The notes under the pieces: model-generated | The model's database searches: none | Seen by the model: the letters and a program-made list of their open reading frames with translations, nothing else | What the model was told of the DNA's origin: nothing | Made by a program: the position numbers and the translations under genes | In this document: piece by piece, positions 25,073 to 33,492 of the stretch | How the letters are laid out: every line of letters begins with the position of its first letter | Numbering within the stretch: the stretch's first letter is position 1 | DNA from: Rugamonas sp. | Lineage (GTDB): Bacteria > Pseudomonadota > Gammaproteobacteria > Burkholderiales > Burkholderiaceae_D | Direction: 5' to 3' | Length of the DNA: 49,091 nucleotides | NCBI RefSeq assembly: GCF_025354735.1 | Contig: NZ_JANXMI010000026.1 | Coordinates: 1-49,091 of the forward strand

Positions 25073-25125
25073 TCATGCTAGCATGACCTTTGCTTTGCAT
25101 ATTGCAAAGTTTCCAGGCATGGAAA
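25073..25125. promoter_or_regulatory. Three consecutive palindromes upstream of second TonB receptor
   Basis: TCATGCTAGCATGA (25073-25086, perfect 14 bp), CTTTGCA-TAT-TGCAAAG (25093-25109) and TTTCCA-GGCA-TGGAAA (25110-25125) lie almost end to end in 53 bp, 134-186 bp before the gene. They could be operators or a structured 5' leader. No known regulator consensus is claimed. Confidence 0.5.
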
Positions 25126-25258
25126 TGACACAAACTGAGACACCGCGCCAGCGCTATCGCGGCGGGGCGGCATACGGATACATAGAGGGACGCACACGTC
25201 CCCGTGGCTGAAATAATCACCTGAATTCAAATAACCGTTCAATCTAGGGAGTTGGCTC

Positions 25259-27613
25259 ATGATGAAGAAAAGTAGTGCTTACGCGGCGCGCACGCTGATC
25301 GCGCTGGCTGTGGCGGGTGCTTTCCCGCTGCACTCGGCGATGGCGGAAGAGGCGGCTGCGGCCCAGGCCGCAACGATGGTCGCCGCCGGCGCCGTGGCCG
25401 CCGCAAGCGATGCGGCCGCCGCCGACGCGCCAGCGGCCGACGCCGCGCCCGTCAAAGGCGAGGCCGGCCAGCTCGAAACCGTTATCGTGACGGCCCAGCG
25501 CCGCTCGGAAAACATCAAAGACGTGCCGATGGCGATCTCCACGCTCAAAGGCGACAAGCTCGACGTGCTCACTTCCGGCGCCGCCGACATCCGCTTCCTG
25601 GCCGGCCGCGTGCCGTCGCTGAACGTGGAATCGGACTACGGCCGCACCTTCCCGCGCTTCTACGTGCGCGGCCTGGGCAATATCGACTTCGACTTGAACT
25701 CGGCGCAGCCGGTCGGTCTGGTGGTCGATGATGTGATCCAGGAAAACGCCATGCTGAAAGGCTTCCCCGTTTTCGACACCGACCAGATCGAAGTGGCGCG
25801 CGGCCCGCAGGGCACGCTGTTCGGCCGCAACTCGCCGGCCGGCGTCGTCAAGTTCGACTCGGCCAAGCCGACCTTCAAGACCGAAGGCTATCTGACCCTG
25901 GGCCTGGGCAACTACGGCGCCAAGACCGCCGAAGGCGTGTTCAACGTGCCGATCAGCGACACCGTGGCGGCGCGCTTCTCGGCCACCAGCCAGCACCGCG
26001 ACGACCGCGTCCACAATCCCGAGCCGACCGGCACCCAGGACTTCGAAGGCTACGGCGACCAGGCGGCCCGCCTGCAAGTGCTGGTCAAGCCGACCAGCGA
26101 CCTGAGCGCGCTGTTCAACTACCACGAGCGCGACTACCATGGCACCGCCACCCTGTTCCGCGCCAACATCCAGGAAAAGGGCACCAACAACCTGGTGCCG
26201 GGCTTCGACTACGACAGCTATCCCTCGGACGGCGTCAACTACCAGCACCTGAAAACCAACGGCGCCAGCGTGCGCCTGAAGTGGGACCACGACGGCATCA
26301 CCTACAACTCGATCACCGGCTGGGAATCGCTGAGCTTCTACAGCCGCGCCGACGTCGACGGTGGCTACGGCGCCGTCTACGCGCCACCATCGGGTCCGGG
26401 CTTCATCCCGTTCTCGGTCGAGACCGCCGACGTGATGCCTAACCACCACCAGTTCACGCAAGAGTTCCGCGCCGCCTCGAACACGGCCGGCCCGCTGCAG
26501 TGGATCGGCGGCCTGTTCTACTTCAAGGAACACATCCAGATCGACAGCATCGCCTTCGACTCGCTGTCGCCAGGCAATCCGCAGACCCCCGACTACACGC
26601 AGCAATTCCAGGACGCCCGTTCCTGGGCCACCTTCGGCTCGCTCAACTACACCGTCAGCGACAAGCTGAAAGTGCGCGGCGGCCTGCGCTACACCGACGA
26701 CAGCAAGAACTTCCACGCGACGCGCTACGAGACCCCGGTCTCCGGCCCGTTCTACCTGGACGCGCACACCCACAACGTCAGCTGGGACCTGAGCGGCACC
26801 TATGAGATCGACAAGAACACCAATCTGTTCAGCCGCATCGCCACCGGTTACCTGGCGCCCAGCATGCAGGGTCGCCTGAGCGGAGCGGCCGACCGTCCAT
26901 CCGAAGCCGGCGCCGAACGGGCGCTGTCGTATGAACTGGGCGTGAAGCAGGACTTGTTCAACAAGCGCGCCCGCCTCAGCGCCAGCATCTACCAGTACCG
27001 CATCAAGGACATGCAGCTGACGGCCGGCGACGGCGCCGTCAACCTGAACCAGCTGATCAACGCCGCCAAGGTCACGGGACAGGGCGCCGAGCTGGACTTC
27101 CAGGCCAATTTGAGCGACGAATTCAGCATGACTTTGGGCGGCAGCTACAACAAGACCGAGATCAAGGATCCTAGCCTGTTCGTCGACTACTGCGGCAACG
27201 TGCAAAACAACGCGGCCAGCGGCTGCACCCCGAGCAACGCGCCGGGCCCGTTCGCCGGCACCTCCAACATCAACGGCAACCCGTTGCCGCGCGCGCCGAA
27301 GTGGCAGACCAACTTCACGCTGCGCTATTCGCGTCCCGTGTATGACGGCGAGTTCTACGCCTACACCGACTGGAGCTACCGCACCAAGTACAACTTCTTC
27401 CTGTACTCGGCGCCGGAATACACGGCCAAGCCGCTGGTTGAAGGCGGTCTGCGCGCAGGCTACAAATGGGCCAACGGCAAATACGAAGTGGCCGGCTACG
27501 CCCGCAACCTGCTCAACAAGATCCAGATCGTCGGCGCCATCGACTTCGACAATCTGACCGGCATGTTGAACGAGCCGCGCACCTACGGCGCCACGTTCAA
27601 GGTCGCGTTCTGA
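25259..27613 (+). CDS. TonB-dependent outer-membrane receptor (second copy)
   Basis: 784 residues. A signal peptide (TLIALAVAGAFPLHSAMA before EEAAA) and an Ala-rich linker precede a TonB-box-like LETVIVTAQRR. The plug follows with IKDVPMAISTLKGDKLDVL, RFYVRGLGNIDFDLNS, FDTDQIEVARGPQGTLFGRNSPAGVVKF, which is the plug signature of the IroN/FyuA-like group. The barrel extends to YGATFKVAF with a terminal Phe. It is not closely similar to the first receptor: the plug motifs and loops differ. Substrate is unknown. The divergent nucleoside ABC operon and a degenerate copy of the operator at 25014 suggest nucleosides. The ribosome site lies in TCTAGGGAGT; two tandem ATG codons open the gene. Confidence 0.92.
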   Translation: MMKKSSAYAARTLIALAVAGAFPLHSAMAEEAAAAQAATMVAAGAVAAASDAAAADAPAADAAPVKGEAGQLETVIVTAQRRSENIKDVPMAISTLKGDKLDVLTSGAADIRFLAGRVPSLNVESDYGRTFPRFYVRGLGNIDFDLNSAQPVGLVVDDVIQENAMLKGFPVFDTDQIEVARGPQGTLFGRNSPAGVVKFDSAKPTFKTEGYLTLGLGNYGAKTAEGVFNVPISDTVAARFSATSQHRDDRVHNPEPTGTQDFEGYGDQAARLQVLVKPTSDLSALFNYHERDYHGTATLFRANIQEKGTNNLVPGFDYDSYPSDGVNYQHLKTNGASVRLKWDHDGITYNSITGWESLSFYSRADVDGGYGAVYAPPSGPGFIPFSVETADVMPNHHQFTQEFRAASNTAGPLQWIGGLFYFKEHIQIDSIAFDSLSPGNPQTPDYTQQFQDARSWATFGSLNYTVSDKLKVRGGLRYTDDSKNFHATRYETPVSGPFYLDAHTHNVSWDLSGTYEIDKNTNLFSRIATGYLAPSMQGRLSGAADRPSEAGAERALSYELGVKQDLFNKRARLSASIYQYRIKDMQLTAGDGAVNLNQLINAAKVTGQGAELDFQANLSDEFSMTLGGSYNKTEIKDPSLFVDYCGNVQNNAASGCTPSNAPGPFAGTSNINGNPLPRAPKWQTNFTLRYSRPVYDGEFYAYTDWSYRTKYNFFLYSAPEYTAKPLVEGGLRAGYKWANGKYEVAGYARNLLNKIQIVGAIDFDNLTGMLNEPRTYGATFKVAF

Positions 27614-27639
27614 TTGTTTGATTAGATAGCTGGCACAGA

Positions 27640-27673
27640 AACCCGGGCATCCCGCGATGCCCGGGTTTTTTTT
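27640..27673 (+). terminator. Strong intrinsic terminator after second TonB receptor
   Basis: A perfect 11-bp stem AACCCGGGCAT/ATGCCCGGGTT around a CCCGCG loop, ending in eight T (27666-27673), 27 bases after the receptor stop. It separates the receptor from DUF969. Confidence 0.95.
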
Positions 27674-27697
27674 GGACGGATGGCGCTCATTCCATCT

Positions 27698-27747
27698 GGG
27701 TCAGACCACAGTTTCGAGAGATTCATTCGAAACTGTGGTCTGACCCC
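27698..27747. repeat. Long inverted repeat with GGTCTGACCCC core (REP-like)
   Basis: Two perfect 20-base arms (27698-27717 and 27727-27746, starting GGGTCAGACC and ending GGTCTGACCC) with a 9-base spacer. The GGGTCAGACC/GGTCTGACCC word recurs at 39189, 42331 and 45724. The element lies between a terminator and the DUF969 gene and could form a 20-bp hairpin. It resembles REP/BIME-type dispersed palindromes. Confidence 0.75.
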
Positions 27748-27828
27748 GTTTTACGTTTCAGTGCCCGTTACAGCGCCGGCCAAACCCGGTAAGATGCAGC
27801 GATCCAAAATCACCGGAGTCCGCGCCCC

Positions 27829-28554
27829 ATGCACACCGCCGTCAACCTCTGGCCGCTGATCGGCGTCGCCGTCATCATCGCCGGCTTCGCGCTGCGCGCC
27901 CACCCCGTGCTGGTGGTGATCGTCTCCTGCATCGTCACCGGCCTGGCCGCCGCCATGCCGGTCGAACAGATCCTGGCCACGCTCGGCGCCGCCTTCATCA
28001 AGACCCGCAACCTGCCGCTGCTGCTGTTGCTGCCGCTGGCGGCCATCGGCCTGCTCGAACGCTATGGCCTGAAGGAGCACGCGCAGGCCACCATCGCCCG
28101 CATCAAATCGGCCACCGCCGGCCGCCTGCTGATCGTCTACCTGCTGATCCGCGAAGTGAGCGCCGCCTTCGGCCTGACCAGCATCGGCGGCCACCCGACG
28201 ATGGTGCGGCCGCTGATCGCGCCGATGGCCGAGGCGGCGGCCGAGGCGCGCCACCCGCGCCTGAGCGACAGGCTGCGCTACCGCGTGCGCGCGATGGCCT
28301 CGGCCACCGACAACGTCGGCCTGTTCTTCGGCGAAGACATATTCGTCGCCTTCGGCGCCATCGTGCTGATGCAAACCATCTTGCGCGGCGAAGGCCTGGA
28401 GGTCGATCCGCTGGCGATGGCGCTGTGGGGCATGCCGACGGCGGTCAGCGCCTTCATTATCCACGCCTGGCGCCTGACCCGGCTCGACGCGCAAATCGAA
28501 CGCGAACTGGCCGCGCAAACCGTCGCCGCCGCGCAGGCGCGGGGCGCCGCATGA
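27829..28554 (+). CDS. DUF969 family membrane protein
   Basis: 241 residues, about six hydrophobic segments (for example LIGVAVIIAGFAL, VLVVIVSCIVTGLAAAM, LPLLLLLPLAAIGLL). It is recognisable as DUF969 from the polar, conserved stretch REVSAAFGLTSIGGHPTMVRPLIAPMAEAAAE (core FGLTSIGGHPTMVRP) and SATDNVGLFFGEDIF. The function is not established; family members are always paired with DUF979, and the pair looks like a two-subunit transporter. In other genomes the pair is found with pyroglutamate (5-oxoproline) genes, and here pyroglutamyl peptidase follows. The stop overlaps the DUF979 start by four bases. Confidence 0.85.
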   Translation: MHTAVNLWPLIGVAVIIAGFALRAHPVLVVIVSCIVTGLAAAMPVEQILATLGAAFIKTRNLPLLLLLPLAAIGLLERYGLKEHAQATIARIKSATAGRLLIVYLLIREVSAAFGLTSIGGHPTMVRPLIAPMAEAAAEARHPRLSDRLRYRVRAMASATDNVGLFFGEDIFVAFGAIVLMQTILRGEGLEVDPLAMALWGMPTAVSAFIIHAWRLTRLDAQIERELAAQTVAAAQARGAA

Positions 28555-29507
28555 TACTCAAGCCCGATTATTTTTACGTGCTGCTCGGCGTCGTGCTGCT
28601 GATGGTGGCGCTGATGGCGCTGCGCGACCGCCACAATCCGAGGCGTTATTCGAGCGCGCTGTTCTGGGCCATGTATGCATCCATCTATCTGGCCGGCGAA
28701 CGGATGCCGGCGGTCGCCGCCGGCGTGCTGATGGTGGCGATGGCGCTGATCGCCGGCTTCGGCGGCGTCACGCTGGGCCGCTACGGCAGCCGCACGCCGG
28801 ACGAACGGCGCGCCAGCGCGGGCAAGCTCGGTCACCGCCTGCTGATCCCCGCGCTGCTGATTCCCTTCACGACGATGATAGGTTCGACGCTGCTCAAGGA
28901 CGTCAAGATCGACGGCCTGTTTTTACTCGACCCGAAAAACACCACGCTGGTCAGCCTGGGTTGCGGCTGCGTGCTGGCCGTGATCGCGGCGTGCCGGCTG
29001 ACACGCGCCTCGCCGCTGCAAGCGATCCGCGAAGGCCGCCGCCTGATCGACTACCTGGGCTGGTCGGTGGTGTTGCCGCACTTGCTGGCGGTGCTGGGCT
29101 TATTGTTTTCCGAAGTCGGCGTCGGCAAGGCGGTCGCCTATCTGGCCACCTCCTACATCGACATGGACACGCGGCTGGTGGCCGTCGTCGTCTACTGCGC
29201 CGGCATGGCGCTGTTCACCGTCATCATGGGCAACGGCTTCGCCGCCTTCCCGGTGATGACGGGCGGCGTCGGCATCCCGGTGCTGATCGGGGTGTACCAT
29301 GCGAATCCGGCCATGATGGCGGCCATCGGCATGTTCAGCGCCTATTGCGGCACCTTGATGACGCCGATGGCGGCCAATTTCAACATCGTGCCGGCGGCGC
29401 TGCTGGAACTGCCGGACAAGAACGGCGTCATCAAGGCGCAGATTCCGACCGCGCTGCCGCTGCTGGCGGTGAATATCGCGCTGCTGTATTTTTTGATGTA
29501 CCGGTGA
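28551..29507 (+). CDS. DUF979 family membrane protein
   Basis: 318 residues from ATG 28551, which overlaps the DUF969 stop as ATGA. About eight to nine hydrophobic segments. Conserved polar regions are PALLIPFTTMIGSTLLKDVKIDG (core IPFTTMIGSTLLKD), FTVIMGNGFAAFPVMTGGVGIP and MFSAYCGTLMTPMAANFNIVPAALLEL (core YCGTLMTPMAANFN), the last two being re-entrant-loop-like and good candidates for the substrate path. Together with DUF969 it probably forms a transporter, perhaps for 5-oxoproline or pyroglutamyl peptides given pcp 12 bases downstream. The frame is open further upstream but that part overlaps DUF969. Confidence 0.85.
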   Translation: MILKPDYFYVLLGVVLLMVALMALRDRHNPRRYSSALFWAMYASIYLAGERMPAVAAGVLMVAMALIAGFGGVTLGRYGSRTPDERRASAGKLGHRLLIPALLIPFTTMIGSTLLKDVKIDGLFLLDPKNTTLVSLGCGCVLAVIAACRLTRASPLQAIREGRRLIDYLGWSVVLPHLLAVLGLLFSEVGVGKAVAYLATSYIDMDTRLVAVVVYCAGMALFTVIMGNGFAAFPVMTGGVGIPVLIGVYHANPAMMAAIGMFSAYCGTLMTPMAANFNIVPAALLELPDKNGVIKAQIPTALPLLAVNIALLYFLMYR

Positions 29508-29519
29508 AGGATTTTTAGC

Positions 29520-30188
29520 ATGGCCAGGACAGTATTGTTAACCGGCTTCGAGCCGTTCAACCAAGAGACCATCAACCCGGCGTGGGAAGCGGTGCGCGCG
29601 CTCGATGGCTGGAGCGTGGAGGATTGTACGGTGCGGGTGCGCCAGCTGCCCTGCGTGTTCGGCGCCGCCATCGCCGCCATCGTCGCCGCCGTCGATGAAC
29701 TGGGTCCGGCGCTCGTGATCGCGGTGGGCCAGGCCGGCGGGCGCAATGATTTATCGATCGAGCGCGTGGCCATCAACGTCGACGATGCGCCGATACCCGA
29801 CAACGATCAGCGACAGCTGCTGGACCAGCCCATCGTCGCCGGCGGTCCGGCCGCGTATTTTTCTACGCTGCCGATCAAGGCCATCGTGCGGGACCTGCGG
29901 GCCGGCGGCTTGCCGGCGTCGGTGTCGCAGACGGCGGGGACGTTCGTGTGCAATCACGTGTTCTATGGCTTGATGCATCACGCGGCCAAAAACGCGCAGG
30001 CGTCGCAGGCGGCGGCGACCATGCGCGCCGGCTTTATCCACATCCCCTATCTGCCACAGCAGGCGGCGGCGCATCCGGGCGCGGCCAGCATGTCGCTGGC
30101 GGACATGATCGAAGGGCTGCGCATCGCCGTGCGCACCGCGCTGACGGTGGACGTCGATGTCAGCGTAGCGGGCGGCCGCACGCACTAG
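29520..30188 (+). CDS. pcp: Pyroglutamyl-peptidase I
   Basis: 222 residues, the usual length for this cysteine peptidase (family C15) that removes N-terminal pyroglutamate from peptides in the cytoplasm. The start [20 protein letters not shown] is the family signature (core TGFEPF). The catalytic residues are visible: Glu81 in [13 protein letters not shown], Cys144 in [16 protein letters not shown] and His174 in [11 protein letters not shown]. It follows DUF979 after 12 bases and completes the DUF969-DUF979-pcp unit. There is no obvious intrinsic terminator before the convergent LysR gene. Confidence 0.95.
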   Translation: MARTVLLTGFEPFNQETINPAWEAVRALDGWSVEDCTVRVRQLPCVFGAAIAAIVAAVDELGPALVIAVGQAGGRNDLSIERVAINVDDAPIPDNDQRQLLDQPIVAGGPAAYFSTLPIKAIVRDLRAGGLPASVSQTAGTFVCNHVFYGLMHHAAKNAQASQAAATMRAGFIHIPYLPQQAAAHPGAASMSLADMIEGLRIAVRTALTVDVDVSVAGGRTH

Positions 30189-30251
30189 GATTGGCTGTTC
30201 GATAGCGTGGCGCAGTCGTCCCGCCGTGCTTTGCCGGCCGCCCGCTGAAAA

Positions 30252-31160
30252 TCAATCCGCGTGCGCCGGCGGGTTCAGTATGTTCAGGAAGGCCCGCACC
30301 ACCGGCGCGTCATCGAGCACGGTGTAGGTGATGTAGAGGTTGGCCGACGGCGGATTGCTGCGGATCGGCAGGAACACCACGCCCGGCCAGCCGATGCGGC
30401 TGGTCGTCTCCGGCAGCAGCGCCACGCCCAGGCCCGCGCCCACCATGGCCAGCAAGGTCTGCGGCTCGGTCGCTTCCTGGAATATCTCCGGCTGAAAACC
30501 GGCCTTCACGCAGCATTGAATCAGATAGCGCGGGAAGGCCGACTTGTCGAGCGCCAGCGTCAGCATCGGTTCCTGCGCGATGTCGATCAATTCGATCGCG
30601 TCCTGCTTGGCCAGCCGATGGTGCTCGTTGACGGCCACGCACACGTTTTCGCGGAAGCACAGCTCCTGGCGCAGATTGTCGTTGCGCAGGTCGTCGTTAT
30701 CGAGCTTGGGTTCGCGCCAGAAGCCGACGTCGATCTGCTTGGCGCGCAGCGCCTCGTACTGCACCGTGGGGCCGAATTCGTGCAGCGTCCACGTCACGCG
30801 CGGATACTTGGTCTGGAACTCTTCGAGCAAACTCGGTATCGGGCCCCACATCGCCGAGCCGACGATGCCGACCCGCAGCCGTCCCACTTCGCCACGGTCG
30901 ATCTGGCGAATGGTGTCTATCGTCATGCGCATCTTGCCCAGCAGGTCGGCCGCTTCCGTCATCAGCGCCTTGCCGGCCACCGTCAGCTCGAAGGTGCGCG
31001 TGGTGCGCGCGAACAGGCGCACTCCGAGTTCGCTTTCCAGTTTCATGATCTGCTGGCTGAGCGGCGGCTGCGAGATGTGCAGGCGCTCGGCCGCGCGGCT
31101 GAAGCTTTTCTCTTCGGCGACGGCGAGAAAATACTTTAACTGTTTCAGGTCGATGGACAT
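30252..31160 (-). CDS. LysR-family transcriptional regulator
   Basis: 302 residues. The N-terminal winged helix is KQLKYFLAVAEEKSFSRAAERLHISQPPLSQQIMKLE (core SRAAERLHISQPPLSQQI), followed by a linker helix and a periplasmic-binding-protein-like effector domain from about residue 92 (RLRVGIVGSAMWGPIPSLL). It resembles the BenM/CatR branch by its N-terminus, but the effector cannot be read from sequence. It lies directly 3' of psuG on the same strand with a 73-bp gap that holds a tandem ATAAACAAT repeat, so it may have its own promoter. It is the only unassigned LysR among the nucleoside genes and is a candidate for binding the ATTTATAT-N7-GTATAAAT dyads. Confidence 0.9.
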   Translation of the reverse strand: MSIDLKQLKYFLAVAEEKSFSRAAERLHISQPPLSQQIMKLESELGVRLFARTTRTFELTVAGKALMTEAADLLGKMRMTIDTIRQIDRGEVGRLRVGIVGSAMWGPIPSLLEEFQTKYPRVTWTLHEFGPTVQYEALRAKQIDVGFWREPKLDNDDLRNDNLRQELCFRENVCVAVNEHHRLAKQDAIELIDIAQEPMLTLALDKSAFPRYLIQCCVKAGFQPEIFQEATEPQTLLAMVGAGLGVALLPETTSRIGWPGVVFLPIRSNPPSANLYITYTVLDDAPVVRAFLNILNPPAHAD

Positions 31161-31207
31161 GGCGTTCGGTGGCTCTTCAAAAAGGGACGGCGCAAATCGG
31201 AAACGAC

Positions 31208-31225
31208 ATAAACAATATAAACAAT
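31208..31225. repeat. Tandem ATAAACAAT repeat upstream of lysR
   Basis: Two adjoining perfect 9-base copies, ATAAACAAT (31208-31216 and 31217-31225), 48-65 bp upstream of the LysR start. Read on the minus strand the region contains ATATTGTTTATATT, resembling ATATTGTATATTTT in the ABC-transporter promoter (24401-24414). It could be the autoregulatory site of the LysR protein. Confidence 0.45.
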
Positions 31226-31233
31226 ATCCGCGC

Positions 31234-32157
31234 CTACTGGATCGCCTTGTGATCGAGCATGGCGCGCGCCAGCGCGGCGCCGGCGCGGGCGTTGTTCTTC
31301 ACCAGCGCGATATTGGTGGCCAGGCTGCGGCCCTCGGTCAGCTGCTTGATGCGCGCCAGCAGGAAGGGCGTGACCTGCTTGCCGGCGATGGCGTCGTCGG
31401 CCGCTTCCTGCAAGGCCTGCGCGGTAATCATGTCGATTTCCACCTGCGGCATGGCGTCGACGGCCGGCACCGGGTTGCTGATGACGATGCCGCCCTTCAG
31501 GCCGAGCTGCCATTTGGTCTGGATGAAGGCCGCCTGTTCGGCCGCCGTGTCGAGCTGGAAGTCGGCGTTGTAGCCGCTCTCGCGCGTGAAGAAGGCCGGG
31601 AAGCCGCGCTGGCCCATGCTCACCACGGGCACGCCGTGCGTTTCCAGGTATTCCAGCGTCAGGCCGATGTCGAGGATGGACTTGACGCCCGCGCACACCA
31701 CCGCCACCGAGGTCCGCGCCAGTTCCTGCAAGTCGGCCGAGATGTCGAAGCTGGTGGCGGCGCCGCGATGGACGCCGCCGATGCCGCCGGTGACGAACAC
31801 GCTGATGCCGGCCAGTTCGGCGCAGATCATGGTCGCCGCCACCGTGGTCGCGCCCAGTTTGGACTGCGACAGCACGTAGGGCAGGTCGCGCCGGCTGACC
31901 TTCATCGCGTCCGGCGACGTCGCCAGCAGTTCGAGCTGGCGCGGCGACAGGCCGATGCAGATTTTGCCGTCCATGACGGCGATGGTGGCCGGCACGGCGC
32001 CGGCGTCGCGGATGATCTGTTCGACTTCGTTCGCCATCCGCACGTTCTGTGGATACGGCATGCCGTGCGAGATGATGGTCGATTCGAGGGCGACGATGGC
32101 TTTGCCGGCGGCGCGCGCGGCGGCCACTTCGGCCGAGTAGAGGAGGAATTGGTGCAT
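31234..32157 (-). CDS. psuG: Pseudouridine-5'-phosphate glycosidase
   Basis: 307 residues, standard length. The enzyme splits the C-C glycosidic bond of pseudouridine 5'-phosphate into uracil and ribose 5-phosphate through a lysine Schiff base. Residues equivalent to the E. coli catalytic set are present: Glu25 in [18 protein letters not shown], Lys86 in [10 protein letters not shown] and Lys159 in [31 protein letters not shown] (core GGIGGVHRG) and NPVPAVDAM are further family stretches. It lies 17 bases after psuK on the same strand, so both steps of pseudouridine catabolism are encoded together. The product uracil would feed the pyrimidine pathway suggested at 45.8-49.1 kb. Confidence 0.95.
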   Translation of the reverse strand: MHQFLLYSAEVAAARAAGKAIVALESTIISHGMPYPQNVRMANEVEQIIRDAGAVPATIAVMDGKICIGLSPRQLELLATSPDAMKVSRRDLPYVLSQSKLGATTVAATMICAELAGISVFVTGGIGGVHRGAATSFDISADLQELARTSVAVVCAGVKSILDIGLTLEYLETHGVPVVSMGQRGFPAFFTRESGYNADFQLDTAAEQAAFIQTKWQLGLKGGIVISNPVPAVDAMPQVEIDMITAQALQEAADDAIAGKQVTPFLLARIKQLTEGRSLATNIALVKNNARAGAALARAMLDHKAIQ

Positions 32158-32174
32158 GGTGGGCGTCCTTTTGT

Positions 32175-33356
32175 TTAAGCCGGAGCGGTGAACAGCGGCG
32201 CGTTCATGTCGAAGTTATGGATTTCGTCGAGGACGTCGGCGGCCAGCATCGGCGACACCGTGTCCGGGCTTTCGAGCGTCATCGCGGCCACCTTCAGGCC
32301 GCGGCGGCAGGCCAGCGTCAAGTCGTCGCTGCCCTGGTATAGCGACCAGCAGACGGCGGCCGCGAAGGCGTCGCCGGCGCCGGTGACGTCGACCACGTCC
32401 ACGCGCCGCGCCGGCAGCCAGGCCAGCACGTCGGCCTGGGTGTGGAACACGCCTTCGCCGCCGCAGGTGACGATGACGTCCTGCGCGCCCTGGGCCCGCA
32501 CGTCGCGGCAGGCGGCGCGCACGTCGGCCTGGGTCGGCAGCTTGCGGCCGGCGCGCGTTTCGAGTTCGCCGCGATTGAGGATCAGCAGGCGCAGGCCGTT
32601 CAAATCCTGCGGCAGGCGGTCCATCTTCGGCTGCGACACGGCGACGATCACCAGCGGGATGGCATCGCGCCGCGCGTCGGCCAGCAGCTGGGCCACGCTG
32701 GCCAGCGGCAGGTTCAGGTCGGCCACGGTGAGCGCGGCCGCCGCCCGTTGCGGCGCGCGGTTGCCGAGGAAGGCCGGCGTGAGCTGCTCGTACAGCGCCA
32801 TGTCGGCCAGGGCCAACACCAGTTCGCCGAGGTCGTCGAGCACCGCCGTGTAGGTGCCGCTGGCCGTTTCAAACAGGCGCAGCGAGCCGCGCGTGTCGAT
32901 GCCGGCCGATTCGGCGTGGTCTTGCAGCGCGCGGCCGGCGGCGTCGTCGCCCAGGGCCGTGAGCAGCGCGGCCGGCAGGTTCAGGCGCGCCAGGTTTTCG
33001 GCGATGTTACGGGCCACGCCGCCATAGACTTCTTCGGCGCCGGCCGGATTCGAGGTGCCCATTTGCAGCGGCGCCAGCGTGCGCAGCTTGCGGTCCAGGT
33101 TGGCGGCGCCTATGCACATCACGGGGCGCTTGTCGGGCAGCACATAGGCGCGGCCCAGCAGGCGGCGTTCGCGTATCAGGCCGGCGATGTGGCCGGCCAC
33201 GGCGGAGCGCGACAGGCGCAGCTCGATCGCCAGGTCTTGCTGGGATATGAAGGGGTTGGCGCGGATCAGCTCGTAAAGCTGATCTTTTTTGGAAGTGTCG
33301 GTCACGGCGAGGTCCGTATAAACATTTGTCTCTGATGATAAACTTATGTTCGACAT
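32175..33356 (-). CDS. psuK: Pseudouridine kinase with N-terminal HTH domain
   Basis: 393 residues from ATG 33356. Residues about 22-72 form a winged helix ([33 protein letters not shown], core [20 protein letters not shown]). Residues 78-385 are a PfkB-type sugar kinase: [14 protein letters not shown] near 112-125 binds substrate, and DVTGAGDAF holds the anion hole and catalytic base Asp329. It phosphorylates pseudouridine for PsuG. The HTH fusion is known in some PfkB kinases and suggests self-regulation. The first 17 codons use rare A/T-ending codons unlike the rest, and a good promoter (TTGACA, 18 bases, TATCAT) overlaps them; the true start may be GTG 33305. Confidence 0.9.
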   Translation of the reverse strand: MSNISLSSETNVYTDLAVTDTSKKDQLYELIRANPFISQQDLAIELRLSRSAVAGHIAGLIRERRLLGRAYVLPDKRPVMCIGAANLDRKLRTLAPLQMGTSNPAGAEEVYGGVARNIAENLARLNLPAALLTALGDDAAGRALQDHAESAGIDTRGSLRLFETASGTYTAVLDDLGELVLALADMALYEQLTPAFLGNRAPQRAAAALTVADLNLPLASVAQLLADARRDAIPLVIVAVSQPKMDRLPQDLNGLRLLILNRGELETRAGRKLPTQADVRAACRDVRAQGAQDVIVTCGGEGVFHTQADVLAWLPARRVDVVDVTGAGDAFAAAVCWSLYQGSDDLTLACRRGLKVAAMTLESPDTVSPMLAADVLDEIHNFDMNAPLFTAPA

Positions 33357-33386
33357 ATTGTCAATCGCGTGTCAATTTCCTGTCAA
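33335..33386 (-). promoter_or_regulatory. psuK promoter with three 11-bp-spaced TGTCAA repeats
   Basis: On the plus strand TTGTCAA (33358), GTGTCAA (33369) and CTGTCAA (33380) repeat at exactly 11 bp, the geometry of a Pho box. On the minus strand each is a perfect TTGACA -35 word; the innermost pairs with TATCAT (33335-33340) over 18 bases to form a strong sigma-70-like promoter for psuK. Whether PhoB or another regulator binds is open. Confidence 0.5.
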
Positions 33387-33451
33387 TTTCATCGCCACAT
33401 TCGCGGCGGCCACGGTTTGCGGGGCTAGCGCCATGTTTTATAATAGGCGAT

Positions 33452-33474
33452 ATTTATATGGGTTTTGTATAAAT
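33452..33474. promoter_or_regulatory. Operator dyad ATTTATAT-N7-GTATAAAT (copy B)
   Basis: Both 8-base arms and the 7-base spacer length equal copy A at 8196-8218. It lies 221 bp before the purine nucleoside phosphorylase gene and 95 bp upstream of the annotated psuK start. ATGCATAGT follows after exactly 40 bases (33514-33522), as at copy A. Confidence 0.65.
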
Positions 33475-33492
33475 GCGGAAGAAAAATGGTAT

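Larger units (their letters stand above)
24380..25258. other. 879-bp gene-free control region between divergent transport genes
   Basis: No convincing gene is seen: the short open frames are rich in Arg, Pro and Cys and lack ribosome sites. The left part must hold the promoter of the minus-strand transporter operon (AT-rich stretch at 24401-24420, possible -10 TACAAT read on the minus strand). The right part holds the operator copy and palindromes before the second TonB receptor. The middle contains a 9-bp-arm palindrome and a minus-strand terminator-like hairpin, listed separately. Confidence 0.6.
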
